Source: Heliocidaris erythrogramma
Taxonomy: Eukaryota > Echinodermata > Echinoidea > Camarodonta > Echinometridae
Assembly (NCBI GenBank): GCA_025617745.1
Contig: CM046873.1
Coordinates: forward strand, 27,045,410 to 27,109,409
Length of the DNA stretch: 64,000 bases
Reading direction: 5' to 3'
Part shown: positions 11,551-22,061 of the stretch, in pieces
How the letters are laid out: each line of letters begins with the position of its first letter
Numbering within the stretch: the first letter of the stretch is position 1
Notes under the pieces: model-generated
What the model was told of the DNA's origin: nothing
What the model saw: the letters and a program-made list of their open reading frames with translations, nothing else
Databases searched by the model: none
Program-made: the position numbers and the translations under genes

Positions 11551-11688
11551 CTACGAATACCTGGAAGGGCCAAACTGACGACGTAAAAAAATAAAAAATA
11601 TTACGTACGTACGTAGTAATTATTACGTACGTACGTAATATTTTTTATTTTTTTACGTCGTCAGTTTGGCCCTTCCAGGTCTTCGTAG
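11551..11688. repeat. 138-bp near-perfect palindrome
   Basis: The left arm starts CTACGAATACCTGGAAGGGC and the right arm ends with its reverse complement apart from one mismatch. In between are CAAACTGACGACGT, an A/T block, and ACGTACGTACGT on both sides of a centre at about 11619. The arms pair almost completely, so DNA could extrude a cruciform and RNA would form a hairpin of nearly 70 bp. It lies in the intron between the Death and NACHT exons and could be a recent hairpin MITE. Confidence 0.9.
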
Positions 11689-12139
11689 GAGATCGACGAA
11701 CCGATCGCGCTGGTACTACTACGAGCGCTGAGGGCTCCCTTCATCATAATCGTGAAAAATACAAACTGGATGCTGACGGGACAGTCTCGATAGCAGTTAT
11801 CGACAAAAAGGACCCAAAATTTCAGGAAACCCTCTTCAAAGGTCACAAAACAACCTGGTAAGTTTTAATCATCTATTATTCAACATAAGTATTTGAATTT
11901 AAGTAAACTGTAATATATAAGTTTCAATTAAATATAGCCCAAAATGCACAGTGATGCAGTTTAGGTATGGGATGTGTGTTGGCTGCGTTACTACACAGTC
12001 GGCAATGGCCTGTACCTATGAGTGAGCAGTACCATTATAATGTTGTTTATGGTGTCTAAAGAATTTTTAAAATGTATTTATGGAGCTATTAATGCATCAT
12101 CCGATGAGAAAACTTATTTTATAGTTAAGAAGTACCCAC

Positions 12140-12450
12140 CAGGTTTGTTCTTTGGCAAGAAGTTATCTACAATACGCACGAGTCCAGCTTTCAGTAGTGC
12201 CTCCCTCAGGTTGGGAAGTTCATCTCTCTGTTTCTGCTTCTTACGCCAATCTCGAAGCATCTTCAATGTACCATCGAAAGTCACATTTTGATAGTGGTGA
12301 TTTGTCTCGATGTAACGATGAATATCCGATGGTTGAAAACCCAGAGCCGTACCAATATTATCAATATCTGAGTTATCTGCAACTCCTCCAGCAACTTTCT
12401 TCAAGATGTCATCAAAGTCAACCACATACTCAGTGGAGGCACTGTCTGGC
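12140..12450 (-). CDS. NLR-like gene, exon 3: Death-fold domain
   Basis: This exon encodes about 104 residues, from PDSASTEYVVDFDDILKK through IDNIGTALGFQPSDIHRYIE to LREALLKAGLVRIVDNFLP, with the helix pattern of a Death domain, the adaptor-recruiting module at the N-terminus of many invertebrate NLRs. The acceptor is ATTATCTGCAG (AG at 12451-12452) and the donor is CCTG|GTGGGTA at 12139. Its single leading base completes the Ser codon left in phase 2 by exon 2, and its last base (phase 1) is completed by GT at the start of the NACHT exon. The order 2A - Death - NACHT is thus kept in one frame. Assignment to Death rather than another Death-fold class (CARD, DED) is by residue pattern only. 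Confidence 0.8.
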
Positions 12451-12503
12451 CTGCAGATAATAAGAAAAATAACTAGATGATTCTTGACTGGGTGCAGTCG
12501 AAA

Positions 12504-13797
12504 TTTATGCCTCTGCCCTTGCCAGATCAGAAATATATCGCACATCCATGTTTTAAATTTTGATTGAACCAGAAAAAAGCCTATAATTACATGTTAATTG
12601 ACCTCTTTGACATTTGACCTTACGTACCTTATAACCCAAAAGTCTAATCACTTTATCTCCTCTAGTCATGAATACAAAATAGTTGAGATATGGTGATAAC
12701 AAGGTAAAACAAGATGAATGCGACTGCGACTCCTATATGCCTCCGCCTAAATTCAGTTGATGGCTCAAACTGCTCTTGAAATATTGTGATAACCAGAATA
12801 AAAGCCTCTAATTACATGTTAACTGACCTCTTTGACATTTGACCTTACACCTTATAACCCAACTTATCTCCTCCTAGTCATGAATACAAATTAGTTGACA
12901 TACACATGTATGGAGATAACAATGTAAAACTACCCCAAAATCTAATCAGTTCCTCTTTCTATGGGGACACATGTACATACTGGTACCAAGTTTGAAGTTC
13001 TTACCTCAAACAGTTCTTCAGAAAACGTGGTAACGGTGCTAAAATCCAAGAATTTCATGTAATTTCATGTAAATTGACCTCTGTGACCTCCTTACCCAAA
13101 ATCTAATCAGTTCATCTTCGTATGGGGATATATACTAGTACCAAGTTTGAAGTTCTCACCTCAGATAGTTCTTGAGATATCGCGGTAACGGTGCTAAAAA
13201 CCAGTAATTCCATGTAATTTCATGTAAATTGACCTCTGTGACCTCTGAACTTTGACCTACATGTACCTACCCCAAAATCTAATCAGTTCATCTTCGTATA
13301 GGGATACATACTAGTACCAAGTTTGAAGTTCTTACCTCAAACAGTTCTTGAGATATCAAGGTAACGGTGCTAAAAACCAGTAATTTCATGTAATTTCATG
13401 TAAATTGACCTCTGTGACCTCTGAACTTTGACCTACATGTACCTACCCCAAAATCTAATCAGTTCATCTTCGTATAGGGATACATACTAGTACCAAGTTT
13501 GAAGTTCTTACCTCAAACAGTTCTTGAGATATCAAGGTAACGGTGCTAAAAACCAGTAATTTCATATAATTTCATGTAAATTGACCTCTGTGACCTCTGA
13601 CCTTTGACCTACTTACCCCAAAATCTAATCAGTTCATCTTCGTATGGGGATACATACTAGTACCAAGTTTGAGGTTCCTATCCCAAATGATTCTTCAGAT
13701 ATCGCGGTAACGAGAAGTGGGACGGACGGACGGGCGGACGGACAAGCCGAAAAAGTTAATGCCTCCGGCACCCACCTTCGGTGGGCGGAGGCATAAA
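12504..13797. mobile_element. MITE-like element with internal ~175-bp minisatellite
   Basis: The ends are inverted: TTTATGCCTCTGCC at 12504 and GGCGGAGGCATAAA ending at 13797, the latter also in a local hairpin CCACCTTCGGTGGG. Inside, a block containing AAATCTAATCAGTTC, TACTAGTACCAAGTTTGA and TAAATTGACCTCTGTGACC repeats with spacing of about 161, 176, 176 and 170 bp (12937-13620). A GGAC-rich run (about 13720-13745) precedes the right end. No coding capacity. It sits in the intron just upstream of the Death exon. Confidence 0.75.
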
Positions 13798-14210
13798 AAC
13801 ACTGATTTCACATACAACTGTATAATGACAACTACGTATGACCAGTCACCTTTGACCTACGTGAATAAAAATCTAATCAGTTTGTCTTATTATGGAGATG
13901 CATACTACATGAAGTTCAAAGTTTGAAGTTAATGGATCAAGTGGTTCATATCATGTTAAGGCTAAAACCTGCAATTTCAATGGTTAACTTTAGCTTTTAG
14001 ATTTAGGGTAAGACCATATACATGTAGGGTTCAGTCTAAATGTTACTATTTGGGTAGGACTAGGGTTCATTTTAGGGTTAGGCCGGGTTAGGTTGTAGGT
14101 TCCTAAAAAAACAACTTTGAGGTGGAAGCTCCTCTATGGTCTTACAACGCAATTTAACATAATGATGTATTGTAGGACCAAAGGGCTGTTGAGCAATAGA
14201 ACAAACTAGA

Positions 14211-15017
14211 TTTATGCCTCCGCCATCACCAGATTGGAAATGTATGGAATACATGTACACTTTAAAAAGGATTGGTCCAACAAAATTACAAATCTTTTCA
14301 CTTAAAAAACACAGGAGACAGAAAATTTATTTCAAATCATTTTCATCCCGTACAAATAAAAAACTTACCATTGATGACTTACAATCATCAAATACATCAA
14401 GGAAATAGATATTTTATAGCAAATAGACCACTGTCCCCTTGAAATTTCTAAAATTGGTAGGCCTATAGGTAGAGTCCATAGATCACAAACCATTTTTATG
14501 TATATAATGACCTCTATGACCTTTGAACTTTGACCTTGAGACCCTAAAATCTAATCCGTTCATCGTCCCTCACATATGCATACATGGGCCAAGTTAGAGG
14601 TTGATCCGTCAAACAGTTCTGAAGTTATTGCGAGAACGAACCATTTTTATGTACATATTACAATGTACCTATGTGACCTTTGACCTTGAGACCCTAAAAT
14701 CTAATCAGTTCATCGTCCCTCACATATGCATACATGGGCCAAGTTAGAAGCTGATCTGTCACACAGTTCTGAAGTTATTGCGAGAACGAACCATTTTTAT
14801 GTACATAATTACCTCTGTGACCTTTGACCTTTGACCTTGAGACCCCAAAATCAAATCAGTTCATCGTCCCTCCCATATGCATACATGGGCCAAGTTACAA
14901 ACTGATCAAAAAACAGTTTTGAAGTTATCGCGAGAACGAAAAGGGGATGGACGGACGGACAGACGACCCGAAAACATATTGATTCCGGCTACCACCTACG
15001 GTGGGCGGAGGCATAAA
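14211..15017. mobile_element. Second MITE-like element of the same family, ~152-bp internal repeat
   Basis: It starts TTTATGCCTCCGCC at 14211 and ends GGCGGAGGCATAAA at 15017, preceded by CCACCTACGGTGGG and a GGAC-rich run, exactly as in the element at 12504-13797. Its internal unit (TGACCTTTGACCTTGAGACC, then TCAGTTCATCGTCCCTC, then ATGCATACATGGGCCAAG) recurs about every 152 bp around 14544, 14695 and 14847. Internal repeats of the two elements are related but distinct. Confidence 0.75.
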
Positions 15018-15088
15018 AATAGACAAGTAACGCTATGTTTGTACCAAGGAATTATAACACCCTTTCTAACATGAATGACACTACTCAC

Positions 15089-15243
15089 GAGTGTTTTCGT
15101 TTAGGACCTGGATTGCTCTCCACATCCCCACACCTTAGAAGGAGGAGTTCCATGGTGTCCGGTTTTGCAATATCTGCAATGACTTCATTATCATCCATAG
15201 ATTCTTCACCGTGTGTCGATTTCTGGAGCTTTTGGCCTTGTAC
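15089..15243 (-). CDS. NLR-like gene, exon 2: linker carrying a 2A peptide
   Basis: A 155-bp exon. The acceptor is TTATAACAG (AG at 15244-15245) and the donor CACTC|GTGAGT (GT at 15087-15088) is a strong consensus. In the frame entered from exon 1 (phase 0) it reads VQGQKLQKSTHGEES.. then MELLLLRCGDVESNPGP and KRKH. It leaves in phase 2, completed by the first base of the Death exon. Reading on without splicing meets a TGA at once, so the donor is needed for the frame. The other two frames do not connect to both neighbours. Confidence 0.85.
15103..15153 (-). other. 2A translational-recoding (ribosome-skipping) peptide
   Basis: MELLLLRCGDVESNPGP ends in DVESNPGP, a perfect match to the D(V/I)ExNPGP consensus that makes the ribosome skip the Gly-Pro bond. 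Skipping would occur between Gly (GGT, 15106-15108) and the final Pro (CCT, 15103-15105). The Leu-rich stretch and the Gly before Asp also match active 2A contexts. In the four-exon model it would release a 247-residue upstream product and a separate Pro-initiated Death-NACHT protein. 2A-like sequences are published in sea urchin NLR (CATERPILLER) genes and in non-LTR retrotransposons. Activity of this copy is inferred. Confidence 0.88.
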
Positions 15244-15553
15244 CTGTTATAAACATGATAAAGAGAGTGACCGTGCTTTGACATGCAATTTAGATCATTA
15301 AATATCAAACCATGTTTACAATTCAACGATCCCCCAAAACAAAAAAGTGAAATCTTTGTGCATCATCCTAAAGATCTAAAGTGTGTACCTCTTGTCATGG
15401 ATCAAACTATCCAGGGGCAAAACAATTTGTCTGGATATTGCACTGGACTTGTTAATAACAAAGCCTGTTTATACAAACAATTACAGATATCTGTAAGTCA
15501 ATAGTAACCACAGAAGAAAATACATTGGACCAAACCAAAGAAAAAATCTTTAC

Positions 15554-16172
15554 ATTTTCCACGAGTGTCTCGAAATCAGGGTCTGTGCCACTTTTGTTGA
15601 TGTTGGTAGGCTTATTTGGTGAAGGGCGGCTAGAATCATGTCCGGAACCCTTTCCTACAGAAATTCTGGGCGAGTTGGAGGGAGAAGCAGGATCAAGGTA
15701 TCCTTGTTTGTGGTCACTTGTGACGTCACATGATGAGCTGACATCCGTAGGCTGTACCGTATGGCTATCATTTTGAGGAGCAGCGGTATGTTTGCACCCT
15801 TCTGAATCAGGTTGGCTGCGAGGCGTTGAACCACTCTGCCCTGTCTCACACTTTGAACTTCCTTCATCAGATGCTGCACATGTTGCCTTGGTCTCTCCAT
15901 TTCTCAGTCCCTTACTAGCTGCTCCACTACCGTCATCACCAGAGAACTTTGCTTCCCCACTGAAGTTGGATTGAGAACCCGAGTTGGCATTATCAGTAGA
16001 GTTGGAATCACCAGAACTACTGCCTTTGGTCTCACATGTCTCAGCATTGGAAGAAGTTTTATGTATGACATGGACAAGTTCAATATCAGATGGTTCCTGC
16101 TGCCAATGTACGAACCTGCCGATCCGAACACGCCACTCACCAGTTGATATCGGCATGATGATATCCCTTCAC
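15554..16172 (-). CDS. NLR-like gene, exon 1 (first coding exon): Ser/Gly/Asn-rich N-terminal segment
   Basis: The acceptor GCTTACAG (AG at 16173-16174) precedes 16 untranslated bases and the ATG at 16154-16156, so an upstream 5' UTR exon is implied. The 201 coding codons begin MPISTGEWRVRIGRFVHW, a short ordered-looking segment, then become low-complexity (Ser, Gly, Asn, Asp, Thr), ending ..DPDFETLVEN. The donor is GAAAAT|GTAAAG at 15553. It exits in phase 0 and joins exon 2 in frame. No signal peptide or recognised domain. Because the 2A motif follows 46 residues later, this segment could be made as a separate 247-residue polypeptide. Function unknown. Confidence 0.75.
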
Positions 16173-16174
16173 CT

Positions 16175-19100
16175 GTAAGCAATAAGAGAGAAAAGGAAGA
16201 GAGATTTTTTTTGTAATAAAACAAATAAAATAAATCTTACGTTCTTTTGTATGTATAACCACAAAGAGCTCATGTATTAAAGTAAAGATAAAATGAAGGA
16301 AAGGAAAATGGATAACAGGGAGACATGGGGAAGGCTCTAGCAATTGAATATATTCTGATGGTGTATGATGTATGTTGTATAAAAGTCTAGAAGGAATAAT
16401 GATCGGCCAGTTTAGCATTTACGAGAATTTTTTTTAAATGCTTGCTTAAATGAAAGCTATTACTTTGACAGAGAGTGTGTTCATGTTTAAGGAAAAAGTT
16501 CAGTAGTTAACAGGCAATTCTGACGTATTTCGCTTTGGTAATGTACAGGGGACTTCAAATGTTTTTTCTTCTCAAGACAACAAAATGTACAATGTAGACC
16601 TACATGTAAACCCCTTTTTAATGTTTTTAAAATATCGGACGAAATCGCACGCCATTCTGTGCTAATTTATGATATGATTATACTATTCAGAGAAAAAAGA
16701 TATATTCTGTGTCTTCACAATAAGACAGTGACTACAATTTGAGGGGTAACGCAAGGACAATTAAACATAATTGATGTACCTGCATGTTTTGGACTTTTTA
16801 CTCCATGCATTTTTTTGTATAATATTGGCAATGTGGAAAAGTGACTATATTTTCGTGCTTCAAACAGAAGCGATTTTTAGTAATATAGAAACAATTAAAG
16901 ACCATATATACATGTACATGATTTTAGCTCTATTTGAACACGGTGAATGAGCGAAATATGTGCTTGTGGAACAGATGTGAACTACAATTTATTTATTACA
17001 GTTTACTACATTGTACTGTATGTATGCCAATGAGTAAAAAAAAAAAAAAAAGTAAAAGTAGCCCTTTTCTAAATTAAACATTTATCTGATAAAAGTTAAT
17101 GCTAGAACGAGAAATATAACAATAACAGGAATATGCTTTATTTGATACAAGGACATGTAGCTGTATTATATTGTACATGTAAGTTTGACCCAATCAACAC
17201 AAAATTCATGATAATTCGTTCAGTCTGATATGTTCATATCATTCGAAGTTGTTTCCCATCATCATATAAATAATGGAATTGTCAGTCCTTTTCTGTTTGT
17301 GCAACTGTACGTCATAATCAGCATTATGTACAACATGATTATTCAAAAGAATTAGGAAACACATAATCTCATTTCAAGTCAGACATGGTTCTAAGATACC
17401 ATTGCTAATCACATGGATACAAACTTTATACTTGAATAAAAAGATCACATAGTATAGGTTACATATGTATTTGTGGGGATGTCCAATTGTTTATAACATT
17501 AGCACTTTTAATAATCAAATTAAAGATCGAAGACATATATCTTACGAATGATGCGCTGGTAGTTAGATGTTCCCTTTCGTACATTAGATCTAATACCAAG
17601 GTTTCAATAATTTAACTCTAGGAGTATTTAAAATATGTGTGTGTGTGATACATATGTGAGTAGTAAACAAGTAAATAAAAATTCTGTTAAACTCAGAAGT
17701 TTTCAAATTTTCGGCCATAGGGCTTCATAAGGAAATGATACATGTATACGCTATATATCTAAAAATGGTAACATATATTTATTTTGGAGTGTATCTCATT
17801 TACATACATTGTATAGTGATCTTGAAAAGTGTATAAAGGTTTGCCATAAAGTTAATGTAGGTCAACAGTTGGAGAAGCTCATTTAGAATAATGTGTCCAT
17901 GTTATAATAATGTAAGGTAACATTATTATGATAGATATAAATTTATTGTCTCCATGATCACTTCTCCCTCTTGTAAGGTTGTAAAATTAAGTTCTAGTTG
18001 TAAATCAAACATTCAAACAGTCTCAAACGTATACTCAGGCATCAAACATAACAGGAACTCAGGAGACAACAAAAAATAAAGAGATGTAAACTTGGTGAGG
18101 TCTGGTAGTGCTCTCTCTGATCTATCTGTCTGACTGACTGAGCTTTTCTCTTTTTAATCATGTTCTTTTATATTACAGGGCTGCCTGGCACACATCAACT
18201 TGGTAACTAAGACAACATAACATTATAAATATTCAAACATACTTTAACCAATGAACATAAAGAAAATGGAAGTATGTAACTAAAATTTATCAACCCAACT
18301 CAATACAAGAACCAATCGGAAATAACTAGGATGAAGATGGGTCAATGTCGGGGTGATTATGTAATGAGGAATGTTCAACGAAACCAGATGTGAGGATGGA
18401 GGGAATGGGCACATGTGAATAGGAAAGGAATGAAGGTGACAAGAGAAGTAGGACAGTCTCTGATGAGATTCATGACAACAAAACACCTATTGAAAGCTAA
18501 TCTGAACTGAACTAAATTCCAGAACAGAAGAGTAAACAAAGTCAAATACAAATGACAAAATAGGCATCCTCACTCTTATTAATAATAATAAGATGCTTAT
18601 ATAGCGCAAAATACAAAATTGTCTCTATGCGCTTAACAAAATAAACATAATTTATAAACATAACAACTTAAGGTACAATAATCATATAGTGATATCAGAA
18701 TTGAAATTAATGTAATGACAAAAATTAGAACATGATAGATTATTATTTACATTTTTATTTACAATTTCTCTCTATTCAACCTTCCATCCATTTTCTTGAG
18801 AGCAAAGCTCCACTTACCTACATTCCTTTCCTTTCATCCCTATTCACGCTAAATCTTTTGTTCTGTCCCAGGCCCACTGAACCTTGCCTACAATACCAAC
18901 TACTGTGGCTCACAGACCATCCAACCCTGATTGCTTATCACATGACCCATTCTATCTTTTCTCATTGGTACACATTTCTTGCAGACTTCTGATTGGTTAT
19001 TTTTGTTTATGTACTTTTCAGTCAGTCAGTCAGATCAATAATAAAATAACAACGATAATGATAATGATAAAGAGGAGAGCCCCTGATGAGCTTGAAACTA

Positions 19101-19618
19101 CATTTCCTGTGATTTCCTAATTTCTGACGGTAATCTCATGTCATATTTTGATTATGTAGTTTTCGTTTACAATAAGCTAGTTCGGGGTTAGCGCATGGTA
19201 CAAATGACCCCAAATATCCACAGATATTTTAGACATTGAGGGTCCCTTTACGTGCACTTCAGAAAAATAACTCTGGGAGTGATAGAGGTGCCTCATGAAT
19301 AGCTTTTGTTTCCCCCTTTATAAAGAATACTTCCACCTGGATATCATGGAATGCACCATTAGTGCATAATTGAATAATGATTACATGACATTCATGAGCA
19401 CATTTCGAATATTAGTGTCAGTGGGTTTTAGAATTTGGTACAGATGACCTTTATCTGCTCATGCTCAGATTGCATCTCCGAAGTGGCTTATTCAGAGAGC
19501 TTTGGGAGAAGGGCACCGATAGCCATCGAAGGGCGCCATCAGACAAATTGAACATCTAGGCAATAATTGGAAGAACATGTCATGGATTGGCAGCATTTTC
19601 TTGTGTTAAACATGTATA
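16175..19618. other. No coding exon recognised
   Basis: AT-rich DNA with an A run near 17037-17051 and short unsupported frames. The stretch around 18585-18720 (ATAATAATAAGATGCTTATATAGCGC and following) and the one at 19170-19330 have the look of dispersed repeats but cannot be bounded here. A 5' UTR exon and promoter of the NLR-like gene may lie here; I could not identify them. Confidence 0.4.
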
Positions 19619-19619
19619 T

Positions 19620-20527
19620 TGAATTGAATTGAATTGAATTGAGTTTATTTTCCACTTTCATAAAAATCCATACATGGTACATCGAATTTACACAATAAGT
19701 GCATATAACAATACATACAATGAAATTAACAAAGTATATAAAACAACTCATAGAATCATATTAACAAACAAGACAAGGTAAAGAGAGCAAGAAAGTGGAA
19801 GGGTCATCAAAAAAGTTAATGAAAAGCTTATCGTAGATGACCCAATGAATAATTACACAAGATCAAAGAAAATGTCCAAAAATAAAAAAGAAGGGGGGGG
19901 GGGGGGGCTATTACAATTTATACCAATTTAACCAGGTGTGATTTTAAGTTTCTTTTAAAGCTCATCAATGTGTTGCATTAAAGGGCCTTTGCATAAAAAT
20001 AAAGAGTTAACAAAAGTGGTTCGTCCATAAAAAGCACGTGTATTAGATGCCAATCTTGTATTGTAACCATGTACATCACTATTGCACTGAAATATATTAT
20101 CAAAAGACTTAGGTAACAGGTTATTATAATAAGAATACATAAAAACACCAAGCTGAAAGTCATGTAAAAGATTACTTGGTAAAACCTTTAAGGAGATAAA
20201 AAGTGGTCTACTATGAGATAAGAAGGGTCTATTCGAAATTATTCTAACAACTCTCTTTTGTAACAACAAAATACGAGTTATTAAGTATTTGCTACAACTA
20301 CCACAAACAATAGTACAGAAGGACAAATGTGGGAGAATTAATGAATTGTATAACAATAACAGAATATTCTGAGGTATTTCACCTCTAAGTTGACTCATTA
20401 TGCCAATTATTTTTGATATCTTATTTAACGTGTTACTAATGTGGCCAGTCCATTTCAGATCTATCAATACACAAGCCCAAAGATTTTGTAGAATCAACTT
20501 GCAATATATGATGATAATCAATATATA
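19620..20527 (-). mobile_element. Non-LTR retrotransposon copy 2, 3' part
   Basis: This is the 3' portion of a CR1/L2-like element on the minus strand, ending in a GAATTGAATTGAATTGAATT-type tail at about 19620-19642. The frame 19955-20527 encodes the RT thumb and C-terminal region: a STKSLGLCID-like segment, HISNTLNKISKIIG, LPHLSFCTIVCG, LLLQKRVVRIIS and KVLPSNLLHDFQLGVFMY. The upstream half of the same ORF is at 28381-29992, on the other side of the inserted tyrosine-recombinase retrotransposon. Confidence 0.85.
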
Positions 20528-20677
20528 TATTTTCCATTGTAGCAGAGCTAACAGAAGCATGTTTCAGATTCCTTTAAGTACTGATGCGAATCAGTAAAAG
20601 GAATTGCCCGGGCGTGTGCAACCAAACAAGGTTGCCTTTCACTGACCAGTTCGACAGCACACACGCCGGACGGCTTA
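20528..20677 (+). repeat. Split direct repeat A1 of the Ngaro/PAT element
   Basis: 150 bp, starting TATTTTCCATTGTAGCAGAG and ending CCGGACGGCTTA, identical by eye to A2 at 27881-28030. It contains a 6-bp hairpin with a GCGA tetraloop (20580-20595), a CAACC/GGTTG hairpin (20619-20634), and an outer pairing between CCGGGCGTGTG (from about 20608) and CACACACGCCGG (20658-20669). Confidence 0.9.
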
Positions 20678-20691
20678 ATTACTCCGCTGCA

Positions 20692-21106
20692 ATGTCTACA
20701 TACGAAAATCCTCAGGAAAATGAGTTAGCGGCGCCACACCAGCCACCGCCCCAAAACCCGGGGCTGACTACGGCGTTTGTGTCGACCGCAATTAAGGAGG
20801 CATTCAGCTCATTTAAAGATTATTTTGACTCTTCTCTGGCGAAAGTTAAAGAAGACAACGACAAGGGGCTATCTGCAGCCTCTTCGGAGCTCTCACAGCT
20901 AAAAAGAGCGGCGGATCTTACTTTCAGGTTCAAGGGCAACAAGATGCAATTCGACTTCAATTCGTCTATTATTGAGACAATTGAAAAGGGCGTCGCACTT
21001 CTAGAGGCTGACAAGAAACCAGCCGGTTTGGCAAAGTTTTCCGAATGCATTGCGGAGGTCAAAAAGAGAAACAAATTGATTAGACTTGCAGACAAGTCTG
21101 ACGCAG
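20692..21106 (+). pseudogene. gag-like ORF, first exon
   Basis: From ATG at 20692 it reads MSTYENPQENELAAPHQPPP and includes LKRAADLTFRFKGNKMQFDF, the conserved core of DIRS/PAT/Ngaro gag-like proteins. An in-frame upstream ATG at 20584 lies within A1, so a longer start is possible. The frame reaches a stop soon after GAC GCA G|GTGAGT at 21106/21107, a consensus donor. Splicing to 21307 restores the frame (see intron). Confidence 0.8.
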
Positions 21107-21306
21107 GTGAGTGAGATTAATTGTCATGTAGTTTTTCTGTCGATAGTTTGGATACGTGGGTTTGGCGTCAAAAAATTTATCCACATTGTTACAAGACGTT
21201 GGTCCCCTTTTAATCTTGGTTTGTCAGGAGAGAAACTGCGCTGAGTTATATTGTTGCCGCACAGCGAATGCTTATTATTGTACATTAACTTCACCCTAAA
21301 TTATAG
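21107..21306 (+). other. Probable spliceosomal intron within gag
   Basis: A 200-bp segment with donor GTGAGT and acceptor TAAATTATAG. Removing it joins a split Gly codon (G|GT) and continues in frame into GWSAVEEYLSDELASDSEDE, the next conserved gag block. Reading straight through instead hits a stop directly after the donor. Introns have been reported in some tyrosine-recombinase retrotransposons. Splicing here is inferred. Confidence 0.7.
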
Positions 21307-21687
21307 GTTGGTCAGCGGTTGAAGAATATCTCAGTGATGAGCTTGCTAGTGATTCAGAGGATGAGAAGCGAATCAGACAGGCCCAGGCACGTGCTTCCAG
21401 GAAGCGGAAATCGGGTAAAACATCCTTCAAAAGCAAGGCCCCCAAGGCAGAGGCGTTTTCTCATTCGCCTATGCCTTCCGATAATTATTTTTCGTGGGCC
21501 TGGCGGCAAGTATAGGCAGCCGCTTAGGATTGGTGCCGGACCACACCCAACATGGCGGCCAATGGGTGGCCCCAGAACCACCGACGTATGTTTTGCCTGT
21601 GGGAAGCAGGGACATTGGAGACGAGGTTGCCCAGGCGTCAGCAACTACAGCCAGTCTAGCAGAGACAACGCCTCACAACAGCGTTAG
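21307..21687 (+). pseudogene. gag-like ORF, second exon with CCHC zinc knuckle
   Basis: It starts with WSAVEEYLSDELASDSEDE, acidic, then a basic tract (RKRKSGKTSFKSK). The zinc knuckle CFACGKQGHWRRGC (C-x2-C-x4-H-x4-C) at about 21587-21630 is in a different frame, so a frameshift near 21490-21510 breaks the protein. The knuckle is expected to bind nucleic acid in the particle. Confidence 0.85.
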
Positions 21688-22061
21688 AGGTAGTTCTTGG
21701 GTTATGGTTAACCAATCTGAAATTAGATGTAAATAGATTCCTCCTTTACACAAGTTGCGCCTAGAGCACTTGCTTTTAAACGGGGTTGGCGCCATACAAA
21801 TTCATATCATTATAGTATTACACCTTCCCTTGTTAGTTCTGTTGAGCTAAATATAAATATAATCATGATTTCGAAGGATTGATTGGTTTAGAGAATGAGG
21901 TGGTTCGTCCTGGAATAACGAGTTGGTCTTCCTACTGTTACGCAGGTAATGGCACAATCATGTTCTTCAATAATTGAAGTAAGATGTTATACAATGTATG
22001 AGTACATGTATCTCCTTGAGTGATAAACAAGAGCTGCTATTAAAGCAAGAATATTCCATTT

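Noticed and set aside
12504-15017. CRISPR-like array, because of regular repeats
   Set aside because: The units are 150-176 bp of continuous minisatellite without unique spacers, inside an animal intron.
19088-19104. CTGATGAGCTTGAAAC as a hammerhead core
   Set aside because: Only four bases separate the two core boxes, too few for stem II, and no pairing flanks are visible.
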